64,000 nt of DNA from NCBI GenBank assembly GCA_038049695.1, contig CP142461.1, forward strand, positions 35,161,001-35,225,000, read 5' to 3'. Under the pieces are notes generated by a model that saw nothing but the letters and a program-made list of their open reading frames with translations, ran no database searches and was not told the origin of the DNA. This DNA comes from Cinnamomum chago. Taxonomy: Eukaryota; Streptophyta; Magnoliopsida; Laurales; Lauraceae. Of the stretch, positions 1 to 10,825 are shown piece after piece. The stretch's first letter is position 1, and each line of letters opens with the position of its first letter. A program made the translations under genes and the position numbers.

Positions 1-3000
1 AGTATTAGTGTATTACTATTGCTGTATTGCATGGATTTCTTATTTTATAGGAACAAGATGGTGCGTTCAATAGATCCGGCATGGAACCATGGTGAACCAG
101 CTGGAAGCAAAAGTAGAGTGAAATGTAATTATTGTGGAAGAGTGTTCAATGGCGGGATTACTCGATTGAAACAACATTTGGGGCATGTAACAGGACAGGT
201 GATAAAATGTCATAAAGTGCCACCAAATGTAACTGCTGAAATGAGGGAGCTCCTAAATGCATCAACAAAAAAAAAAGAGTTACAACAAAAAAGAAGAACT
301 GAGGAATTTGATGCATGTAGAGAAGAAGTATTCAGTTCCTCCGATAATGATGACGATGAAGACCTGGAAATGAGGAAGGCTAGGAGAGAAAGTATTAGGT
401 CACTTCAAGAGGAGGAAGAGAGAAGAAAAATGCAATATGAAGCAGCCTCTAGAGGTAGCCAATATGAGCAGGGTGGGTCATCCGAACCTGGGGGAGCAAG
501 TTTGCGTCGGGCATTTAGTCAAAAACAACCCCGTCGAGATCCAGACATTGAGGAGATTGAAAGAACTCCTACACGTGCACCTCAGCAAGTGGGGTCAACT
601 GACCCATATTCTTATAGAAAACCAACATCAAAGCAGCCCGGCATTATAAAAGCATTAACGGGTAGGCTTGGTAAAGCAAGAGAACATCTAGTGAGAGCCG
701 CTGGGAAGTTTTTTTTGGACGGAGGCATTCCTCCCAACAAGGCATCATCTCCTTATTTCACCACCATGTTAGATGCAGCTGCAGAACATGGTCCAGGTAT
801 AAAGGCACCTACCCCTTATGAGATTGGGCATGTATGTGTTGAGAAAGAGTATGAAGAGTTGCAGGCTTGGGTGCAAACTTTCAAATGGGCATGGAAGGAA
901 AGAGGTTGTACACTAATGTGCGATGGGTGGACGACCATCACACACCGTCATCTCTTGAATTTTCTAGTCTACTCGTCTATGGGCACCGTGTTTATCAAAT
1001 CAGTTGATGCAACTGATTACATTCAAGATGCAAAATATATTAATAAGTTATTGAATGAGGTGATTGAAGAAGTTGGGGCAGATTGTGTAGTTCAGGTTGT
1101 TACCGACAATGCTGCAAACATGAAGGCTGCAGGAACGATGCTTATGAAACAAAGGCCAAGGATTTTTTGGTCTCCATGTGCAGCACATTGTTTGGATTTA
1201 ATGCTTGAAGATATTGCAAAAGGAAAAGTCATGAAGTTTGTGATTGGTAAGATAAAGAAGATCACCAATTTTTTTTATCAATCATATAGACTCATTTCCA
1301 TGATGAAAATGCATACAGACAACCATGAATTACTACGGCCTGGCATCACTAGATTTGCCACCAACTTCATTGCTATCGAAAGTGTTTACAAGTATAGAGA
1401 AGGACTTCTCCGATTGATAAAATCAAATGAATTCATGAATTCAAAATGGGGAAAAAGGCCAAGTCCCATTACTGTTGAAGTATGTAAAACAATTGAGTCC
1501 AACAAGTTTTGGCCTCATGTGAAGGGTGTTTTAAATGTTTTTGAACCCTTAATAAAGGTTCTTCGATTGGTTGATGGCGATGATAAGCCAACAATGGGCT
1601 TCTTACATGAGGCCATGGAGAGATCAAAGCTGGCTATTCAAGGAGATTGTAAATATTACAAAAAGTTTTGGAAGATCATCGACGATCGATGGGGACGACA
1701 ATTAAAACATGATTTACACATTGCCGGTAAGTGAAGAATATCCTTTAAGTCTTTAACACTTGAATTGTTGTATTCAACTCTCCATTCTCTCCTCAGTCCT
1801 CAATCCTTACTACATTAATTTATCAATGACTAAAATTCATTGGTTTTACTGTTAGAGGATACTTCTTTAATCCCCAATTTATAGATGGACACATATCTAA
1901 TGAAATCCGTTTGGGACTAAAAAATGTAATTGAAAGATTGGCAGAGAGTACAGATGAAGCAATTTGGGCTACTAATCAGGTAGGAATGTAGGATAATTAA
2001 GGAAAAAAGTATATAACATTGTAATTTCTCTAATTTATTTTTCTACATTAATATCTTCAGATTGACATATACAATGTACGGGCTGGAAGCTTTGGAACGA
2101 CGACTGCACGGAGAGCTGTGACACAGACCAATCCTGGTATTGATTGTAATGTCATCTCTATATTATTTAAGGACTTATTATTTTTTTATTGACTTTAATA
2201 TCATTTCTATTTTTTTCAGCTGAATGGTGGTTGAATTATGGAGAGAGTGCTCCTGCACTAAGGACGATTGCTATTAAAGTCCTTAGTCAAACTACATCGT
2301 CTTCCAATTGTGAAAGAAACTGGAGCACATTCTCATTTATCCACACAAGACCAAGAAATAGATTGACAATGCAAAAGCTAAATAAATTGGTCTACATTCA
2401 CTACAACCTCAAACTCCGGAGTAGAAATAGAAGGAGAAGACAGTTTGAGGATCACCGGGATTATTTCTGTCCAATTAATTTGGACTATATCTTTTCATAA
2501 GAGGATACTGTGTTAGGTCAATGGTTGGAGGAACAAGAAGAACCGGTGTTAGACCAAGACCCAGAGTTTGAGCAGTTGATAGAGGAATTGACTGGGGAAA
2601 GGCCTGAGCCAGTGAGGGCTGCAGAAAGGATAGAAGAAATAAACTTGACAATGCAGCAGGGGCGTGCACCTAATACAAGTGAGCCAAGGGGAAAGGAGGT
2701 GGATGAAGAGAGTGAGTCAAGTATTTCTACTTCTTCATCATCAGCAGGAATTCCACCTGACTCTCCCGGGGATGAGGGTCATTACAGAGATGATGAGCCT
2801 GTCACTTATGAGACAGTTGAGCATTTTCCTCATGCTACTGAGTTAGATCCTCGCCGTGGCTATGTCAGACATGTTGGACAGACTGGGGCAGGGGGTAGTA
2901 GTAGCGCCGGCGCCGCTACTCATGGTCATCATGGAAGTTATGTTGGCCAAGGTGCCATGTATGGACAACATGGGGATTATGTTGGCCAACAAGGTGCCAT

Positions 3001-3878
3001 GTATGGACAGCATGAGGGTTATTCATATGACCCTAATTGGGTACCCCCTTCACCAACACCAATTATTTCTATTGAACAGATGTTAATTGAGCAAGGGAGG
3101 CTTCCCCCACCAATTTCTCGACGACCTATTTATGCCCCTCATAACTATTTCATGCCATATGATTACAACCAACCATCTCAATCCACAGACACAGGGGATC
3201 AAGATAGTTCATCATCTTATCAAGAACAATCTGAATATGGTTATGGATATGGTAGTGCTAGTGCTGCACAGCAGTATGGAGCATATCTTTTTAGCCAATA
3301 CCGAAGAAATGATAATGATGATGATATCGAGCCAGGGCGACACTCCACTTGGTATTAGGCTGTCAATCTGTCATACACTCATAGTCTCATACTCATCAGT
3401 CTCTCTCTAGTCTCTACTAGTACTCTCCAGTCTCCACTAGTCTCTACTAGTACTCTCCAGTCTCTCTAGTCTTTATTTGATGATTAAGTTAGTATTAAAT
3501 GATGATTGATATGTTATTTTTATCTTCTTATATTTGACACTAATGAATTGATCATGAGTAGAGCATCAATAATGTTTGCATTATATGAAATACTGGAAAA
3601 AAGACAGTGAACTGCGAGTCTGCGACACAGACAGGACTCATAACTTAAGGTGACCGAGATTTTGATTTATTGTTGTTACTAATGGAAACAAATATAGTTT
3701 TCCAGCATTTTCTAATATTCTGGATTTTTTGGATATTTTTGCAAATTTTTTTGGATTAAAAAAAAAATTCACACCGCGATGACCGAGACGGACCGATATC
3801 CGCGACCGATACCGATATCATATCGGTTTTTCGGCCCGGCCGATACCGCGACCGAGACCGAGATTTTAAACCATGGTT
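1..3878 (+). mobile_element. hAT-type DNA transposon, 3' part (5' end lies outside the window)
   Basis: The block holds a multi-exon hAT transposase gene followed by a GC-rich subterminal zone (about 3,770-3,860). That zone has repeated GACCGAGAC and CCGATAC-type words and finishes in GAGATTTTAAACCATGG. Such short, direction-changing subterminal words next to a terminal repeat are typical of hAT elements. The left terminus and hence the 8-bp target duplication cannot be checked because they precede base 1. The right boundary near 3,878 is inferred from the end of the repetitive words; CSN6 promoter sequence follows. Confidence 0.7.
58..3358 (+). pseudogene. BED-finger hAT transposase gene with one in-frame stop near the C-terminus
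   Basis: Encodes a hAT-superfamily transposase or a domesticated relative. Inferred exons are 58-1726, 1858-1979, 2061-2136 and 2220 onward, all with GT-AG borders and matching phases. The ATG at 58 follows a plausible acceptor (TTTTATAG). Visible order: a BED zinc finger (CNYC near residue 22 and a QHLGH-type histidine pair), an acidic linker, a DUF659-type core (CDGWTT, VTDNAANMKAAG, CAAHCLDLMLEDI), then the hAT dimerisation region (SQTTSSSNCERNWSTF). A TAA at 2498-2500 interrupts the frame, but the same frame stays open to 3358, giving a tail rich in Y, G, Q and S with a repeated GAMYGQH motif. Either the tail is lost by a recent nonsense mutation or the short form is the product. The long clean first exon argues for a young copy. 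Confidence 0.8.
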
Positions 3879-3933
3879 AGGAGAGAGTCATACCTCTAAT
3901 TTGTGGGCTAATGTAGGCCATCAATAAAAGCTT

Positions 3934-3943
3934 GCCACGTGTC
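3934..3943. promoter_or_regulatory. G-box (GCCACGTGTC) upstream of CSN6
   Basis: The palindromic core CACGTG is at 3936-3941, about 230 bp before the CSN6 start codon and about 55 bp after the end of the transposon. An AT-rich stretch with TATA-like sequence (about 3,955-3,985) lies between the G-box and a purine-rich presumed 5' UTR. G-boxes are bound by bZIP and bHLH factors such as HY5 and PIFs. Binding here is an inference. Confidence 0.5.
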
Positions 3944-4171
3944 CTGCCAACTTTTATTTATTTATTTATTTAATTATAATAAAAAGCTGTGTAGTGTCAA
4001 GAAAGTTGGAGGAGAGAAGGTTTTGGGCAAGTGGAGGGAAGCAACCACAGAGAACCAAAAATCTCTCTTTCCACTCATTCTGCTAATTGAAAAGCAAGGG
4101 AGAAGCAAAGAAGAAGAAGCAAAAAGAGAAGAAAGAAAGAGAAGAAGGGAAAGAGCATCATCATCATCATC

Positions 4172-7100
4172 ATGTCATCTTCCTCAGGCAGCAGCAGCGG
4201 CCTGACCTTCAAGCTCCACCCACTCGTCATCGTCAACATCTCCGACCACTATACCCGCGTCAAATCCCAATCCAACACCTCCCCCTCTCCCCTTACCACC
4301 AACAACAGCGGCGGCCCACCTCCCCCTCGCGTCTTCGGCTGCGTCATCGGCATCCAGAGGGGACGCACCGTCGAGATCTTCAACAGCTTCGAACTCCTCT
4401 TCGACCCCACCACCGACTCTCTCGACCGCGCATTCCTCCTCAAAAAGCTCGAGCTCTGTAATCCTTTCTTCTTTCTACATTCTAGGGTTTCTTTTTTTCT
4501 CTCTCTGTATCTCATGAGGTTTTGCCCTTTTTTTGTGCCCTAATTGAATGGATTTCATCGAATAGTTGAGATGCATGGAGTTGATTTCATTGTGGCTCTT
4601 TTTTTTTTTGGGTTAGGGTTAGGGTTTTGTTTGTTATGCTTTTTGATTTTTTTTTTATTTGAATGTGTGAATTAGATAAGAAGGTGTTCCCCGAGTTCTA
4701 CATTCTCGGATGGTATTCCACTGGAAGCGATGCACAGGAGTCGGATATGCTGATCCATAGAGCTGTGAGTATCTGGGATTTCTATTGGAGAATTTGTATA
4801 TTGTGTGTATTTGAGGAGTTTGAAGCAAACTGTATGTAAGAATTTTTTGTACTAGTATTGACCAACAGAGAATCTCTTGTGCTTTGTGTGATGCTCTACT
4901 GAAGGCCTCATTGAAGAATCTGGAACAAGGCCTCATTGAAGAATCTGGAACAAGTGTGCCCCATAAAACACTCTTGAGGGGGGGCATCTGCTACTTTGTC
5001 TTACTTGATTCGTTCCTGCAAGTAAAAATTCTGAGAAGGATATATTTCATTGATTCCCATGAACTCCTTCCAAAATCCAAAGACTAGAGTCCACAAAATC
5101 ACCCCAAAGCACAAACAATTTAAACATTGATTGATACTAAGCTTCAAATGACCCACACGCACCGAATTGTCATACAAGAAAACCATCCTTAAGATAAATC
5201 TTAAACCTTTTAGTAAGACCCACAATGAAAGAGACCCCTTACCATAGCATCATTCTTCCATCATCCCTTCCTCCCCTCCCTTTGTGTGTGTGTGTGTGAC
5301 ATTCTTTGCTATTATTGCATTTTGAAGCTCTAGATTAAAGCCGTTCAAAATATGGCTTGAAAATGAAAGATTGACTTTCTAAACTTTAACAAAAAATTTA
5401 ATGCAGTGGAGGTTGCACTTAAAGTGAAGTCTATGATCATCACATGGGTTGTCTCATTTAAAGAATCTGCAATATTTTTCATTTCCAATTTACGGTGAAA
5501 TAGCTGGGATAGTGGTGTTTATACCAATGATGTGATCTTTGTTTTGATATGTACTTCTACATGGTTGGTATGGTCTTGCTTCCTACTCTTTGATTGGTTT
5601 CTAATGCTTCAGTTATGAAGGGGTTGGGATTATAACATTACATTGGCTTAAATTTTTGAGATTGTGTTTAGCTTCTTTTTTTATTGTTTTTTATTTATTT
5701 ATTATGATAATGTGAGAACTTATGTAAGCAATGGAAAGGCCAAGGACCGATAGTGTTTGGTAGCTGATGCAAGCTTGGTATATATGGGCTTGCCAGAAAG
5801 AAATCAACTAGAAAGGAGGAGAATGTCATAGAATGAAACACATAACCGTGCTTGCAAATCTACTCTCTTTTCTTAAAAAAAAAAAAAAAAAACCAACAAT
5901 ATTCAGTTTTCTCCATCTTGCCTGGTAGTGCATCTTCTGCATAAACCCTCATGCCTGCTTTAGAATCTTGAAAGGAAACTCGAGTTGATGCTAAAGATTT
6001 TACTCTTTGTTGGACAAGGCATATTAAAATAGAAAGTATGTAGCTTTAGTTTAGAACAAATTGTTCATCTTTTGTGATGTTTCTGTATGAAAAATTATTC
6101 TCACTTAATCTATCTATCAATCTAGAATGTGTTTTACTAGCTTCCAGCAAAAATAATTGTATAGTTAGAATTAGCTTCATGAAATCTCTTTAAAGATTCA
6201 ATAACTGTAGCAGCCCTATCCCAATCGTTATCTGAATGAATAGTTTAATAGTTTCAATTGACTGCTTATAATCAGGGAAAAAGCTTTAAAAAAAGAAGTG
6301 AACTAGAACATTAGGTAGGTTCTCTTATGGCAGATTCTTTCATGGCGTGGCTTCTTCAAGGAGGAGAGTCAATAGAATATCTTATGGCAGGGAATGTTTG
6401 ATTGGAAAGCAAGGATGAGATAGTTCAGCGCATGCAGAATTATTTTTGCTCTCTTTACTCTTAAGGAGAAATTGATGCAGGCCAGACAATAGGTCAGCCA
6501 ACTCATTGAGTCCAGTCTAAGCCCAACAGGAGTATCATTAAGTAGTTTGGTTTGTTTAGGATTATTATTAGTGTGTTTCCTATTTTAGGCATTATTTAGA
6601 TATTAGAAAGTATTGCTGCTTAGGGATCAGGCCAACTCTATATAAAGATGGTAAGGCCACATTGTATTTAGAATGCTTATTCCAATTAATCAAGTTGATT
6701 GAGTTTATCATCAGTTATGGAGTGTTTTATTGTTCTGCTCGTGCACTAGTGGCTGGAATCCATCTTGGATTCGATCAATCCTTCGGGAAATTGATCTATT
6801 GATTTGATCGCAGATTCGGGCCTTGCCAGAGGCCATCATTTTTTGTAAGATAGTTTTTAAGTATTCTTACAGGATAATCCATAAAGTCAAACTAAATATT
6901 GTCGTCGATTTCCCACTTTATTAATTTTGATTTAATATTATCAACTAGGGAAACACTTGTGTGGGAGAATCAACATTTATAAAGTTAATTAAATTGTTTT
7001 GTAGACTCCAAATGAAGTCAATAAAATGTGCTGTAATAGCCATATAACCTATAGTTTGGTTGGACGTCCACATTTCTATTGTGAGACTAATCCTCAAAGT

Positions 7101-10100
7101 AAAACGATCATATACTTTTGATAGTTTCATCTTTTCTTCTTTGTATATTCTTAGACAATCTGATTTAATATTGTCACATGAGTCATGACAGCATCTATAA
7201 TTCAATAAAACCTTGTTGTGTGACGAGGTTAAATGGATGCTCATGTCATATGGTAATTCTTGCAAGTGCTTTTTGACGAGCCTTTTCTTATATCTATTTG
7301 ATGCACAACCGTACTGTTGAACTGTCAAAAGCTGTACTCAAGAGTAGTAATCTTGCAATTGCCTATCAAGATTGGATGTTGTCTTGTCCCAGCTGGATCT
7401 GACTGGAAGCCCACCTATGTCCTGTTCATAAAGTATGAGCATTTCCACATCGCACAACAGTATAGGAGATTTCGTTTTCCTTCATCTTCTTTATTCTTCT
7501 CATATATTTGTGATAATTTCTGATTTTCTTGAATGGGAGATTTCCAATTTTATGATTGTTTTCAATGTGCTGGCCATTGTATGTAGACAATGGTATGTTG
7601 TATTTGCAGAGTGTCTTATTTGTTGGACTTTTATGCTGACGAAAGCAATCCTTTCTTGGATAGTTGATGGATATCAATGAAAGTCCAGTATATGTTCTTC
7701 TGAATCCAGCGATCAACCACGCACAGAAGGACCTTCCAGTAACCATTTATGAAAGTGGTATGCATCAATCTGCATGTTGATTCTCTGTTGTCTATGTTTC
7801 ATTATAATTGTCATATTGAATTACTTGTTTCTTCATCATCCCTCCGGAAAAAAAAAAAAAAAAAAACCTTGTTTATTCATTTGACCTGTTCCATAATTGT
7901 TTCTACCACTAAATCTATCGCGATATTTGTTACTATTGGGTGTTTGCTGGGCATATTGTCTGGTGAAGTAAGCTTAATTTATCACAAAAAGGGCTCAAAG
8001 TCAGAGATAGACAGTGGAAACATAGAAGATATTGCAGTATATGGTCTAGACTTAAGAGACTTTACCTAATTTGAAAGTAAGTCTGCCTCAAGTTGCTTCT
8101 CCATGGGAGACCAAAAACCAGTTCTCTGGTTTTGCTTCTTTATAAAATTACTTGATCCAAGCAATTGAAAGCTTTACTATTCAAAAAATAAAATAAAATA
8201 AAATGAAAAAAACAATTGAGAGCTGTGTTAAAGATATGTTTAGATGCTTGCCATTTTGGAGCACAGAAAATTCTTACGTGTTCTTTTTCGACTTCAGGTA
8301 ATTGCACAAATAGTAGAATTTTTGTTAATCAGAGAGTTTATTCCATTCTCATAAACTGCTAGGCGCCAAACAGCCACTGAAGCTCTATTTGTACTTGCTA
8401 GCTCCAAGTACAATGCCATGTTGGGAGTTCATGGATCATTGAAGTGGTTGTGTGGTACCATCTGCTGTTATGAAATACTTCTAATTTATAATTCAAATGA
8501 ACTGGTGGACAACTATTTGAATCTAATGTTTGGATCATGTTTTTTTACAACCTTCCTATCTGTGATTTAAATCCTACAGTTTTACTAAAATCTTGCTACT
8601 ATGTTAATAGGCTAAGGTGATGATTTTGTGCAACCATTGCAATTGATTTTTATGATTTGCTTTGTGAACTTCTCACATTTGTATAAAGCAATGATGGAAC
8701 AATTAATTAATCTTGGTTTGAAATGTAAATTAATGTTATGCAGATATTATGACAATTTGGGAATATAGGTTGATTGTATCATAACTTATATACTGTTTAG
8801 TTATTAGTGTCATATTTGGGAAATCAACAATTAAATAGAAGTTCTGTAATTCTATAACAAGTGCGATTTCAAACCTCTTTCGTTTTTTGATCAAGATCAA
8901 TTTTCAGTACATTCTATTGCTGTTAAACTTTGTTCATACAAATTTTGGTTCCTTTCTCAAGCAGTTCAGTTTTTGATGGGCATGGGTGCTATTATCTAAT
9001 CAATTTACTTCAATATTATCTTGTTTCCCTCCTTTTCTTTTAAAATGGTTGTGCTATGTGTTATTCTGGAGAGTTGAACTAACCAAATGACATTATTATT
9101 GTGGTGGATTGGATCTGTACAACTCAAGAGTTGCATGTCATAGATGGGATTCCCCAACTGATTTTTGTTAGGTCAAACTACACAATTGAGGTATGTCTAA
9201 TCTGTTTTCTTGAAATTTTTTATTCATGTTGCTGTTTTCACTTAAAATGATTAATTTGGCTATTTATTCATTCAAAAGACTGTAGAGGCAGAACGTATCT
9301 CTGTTGATCACGTTGCTCATCTTAAACCATCTGATGGAGGCTCTGCTGCTACTCAATGTGCGGTTCTGATTTCTTTTTCCTCAGACTTCACTTTCCTTTC
9401 TGTATTTAAGTCAGGCTATTGAGGTACTAAATAATAGGAAGAGAAACTGACAAAATGGGTTCGTGCAGTGGCTGCGCATCTGACTGGTATACACAGTGCC
9501 ATCAAAATGTTGAATAGCAGAATCAGAATTCTCCACCATTATCTTCTTGCGATGCAAAGAGGTACGCTTGTTCAAGCTTATGGCATTACATGTTAGTTTA
9601 CATGGTATTGTAATTTGGCAATTATCTTTTTCTTCTATAATTGCAGTAAACTTCTTAGTTTTAAGTCTTCATATTGCTTTAAACCATTTTTTTTAGTGTC
9701 TTATGGATATTGCTTTCTGTTATGTCCTTTTGTTCTCCTAGTTTTGTTTCATTTTAAGCCATTTTGCTTCCTGTTATATCTTTACAACTAGTTCCACTTT
9801 TTTCAAGTTATGCTGCTGGAACTCATTTGCCTTAAGGTGCTACTGGCCGTCTCCAACTAGAGCTTAAACCTAGCTTAATCATGCATTGGGTTGGAGTCGC
9901 CCCCAAGGAGAACTGCATTTTTTTCTCCTTTCGAATCACCAAGCTTAATTAATTCAATGGGCTGTATACATCATTGAAGTGATTTAAGAATTAGATCAGG
10001 AAAAAAAATTGGCCACTTTATCTTGACATTTTGAATTCTAGTTGGTAGAAACCCCTGTATTCTTACTATTTCGGGAAAAAAAAAACATGTATTCTTTTTG

Positions 10101-10825
10101 AAAAAAAAAGAGAAAAGAGTAGACCCCTATCCATTTTTTGGAGCTGATGAGTAATTAAAGTGCGGGTGCTGGCTGGCTTCTGATATCAACTCGTTTGCTC
10201 AATTCACAGGTGATATTCCTTATGAGAACTCGTTGCTTAGGCAAGTTTCAAGTCTTCTACGGAGATTGCCAGCCATTGAATCAGTGAAATTTCAAGATGA
10301 TTTCTTGATGGTGAGTCTTATTTTTGTCGCACTTATTTTGTGTATCAGCAACTTGTCTAGGAGAATTCAACAACGTGAACAGGGCAAGTTGAGCATTGCA
10401 TTTATTGGTCCATGACCAATGTTACAGCCAGGACATGCTTTAAAGAAGTTGATGATACTTCTTCTCTGATAAAATTTGATTTCAGATGAATAAGTTGGTG
10501 TATTCCCAGTTGTGCTCTTCTGGTTGTGATCACTGTTCTTTCTGTCCTTGTAGGAATACAATGATACACTCCTTATCACTTACCTTGCCATGTTCACCAA
10601 CTGCTCAAGGTATGTAACCTTTTGTCCCATTGCCTTATTTTGAGTTGGTAAATACTAAATACTAGAAAAGTCCTTGAAAGGGCAGCATAGAACACCAATC
10701 ACTGGTCAATTTTCAATCTGAGCCCCTTTTTATACGATGGCAGCACAATGAATGAGCTGGTTGACAAGTTCAACACTGCATATGACAAGCAGAGCAGAAG
10801 AGGAGGTCGTACTGCTTTTATATAG
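4172..10825 (+). CDS. CSN6: COP9 signalosome complex subunit 6 (CSN6), nine exons, intact
   Basis: CSN6 is the non-catalytic MPN partner of CSN5 in the COP9 signalosome, which removes NEDD8/RUB from cullins and so controls CRL ubiquitin ligases and photomorphogenesis. Exons: 4172-4457, 4676-4764, 7664-7757, 9129-9190, 9279-9357, 9469-9561, 10210-10310, 10554-10609, 10744-10825. All borders are GT-AG, phases agree, and the sum is 942 nt (313 residues plus stop), close to the roughly 317 residues of Arabidopsis CSN6. Recognised stretches: [92 protein letters not shown] and the C-terminal [10 protein letters not shown]. The zinc-binding JAMM residues (HxH and downstream D) are absent, as expected for an MPN-minus subunit. 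Intron 2 is 2.9 kb and carries transposon debris. The ATG lies directly after an (ATC)n run in the presumed 5' UTR. Confidence 0.95.
4902..4951. repeat. Perfect 25-bp tandem duplication in CSN6 intron 2
   Basis: Two identical 25-bp copies starting AAGGCCTCATTG sit back to back, with the first bases of a third copy. They lie about 140 bp into the long second intron. No function is visible. Confidence 0.8.
6480..6830 (+). mobile_element. Possible LTR fragment in CSN6 intron 2
   Basis: This stretch has the look of an LTR: a CTATATAAAG TATA-like box near 6,637 preceded by AT-rich sequence, followed by TTGATTGAGTTTATCATC-type sequence. I could not find paired ends, a primer-binding site or a target duplication, so classification stays weak. 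Confidence 0.3.
6830..7328 (-). pseudogene. hAT (RICESLEEPER-like) transposase fragment in CSN6 intron 2
   Basis: Read on the minus strand, 7328 down to 6945 is open and carries [20 protein letters not shown] and [18 protein letters not shown], the start of the catalytic core of Ac-like, RICESLEEPER-type transposases. Just below 6,960 the match continues in another frame ([11 protein letters not shown]) to about 6,830, so at least one frameshift is present. It is a relic antisense to CSN6 and related to, but not colinear with, the larger hAT transposase at 42,591-48,090. No terminal repeats were found around it. Confidence 0.75.

Noticed and set aside
2664..3410. Additional plus-strand frames over the transposase tail
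   Set aside because: Shadows of the open tail in the transposase frame.
4884..5225. Small open frames in CSN6 intron 2
   Set aside because: They overlap a 25-bp tandem duplication and intron sequence; the CSN6 protein is complete without them.
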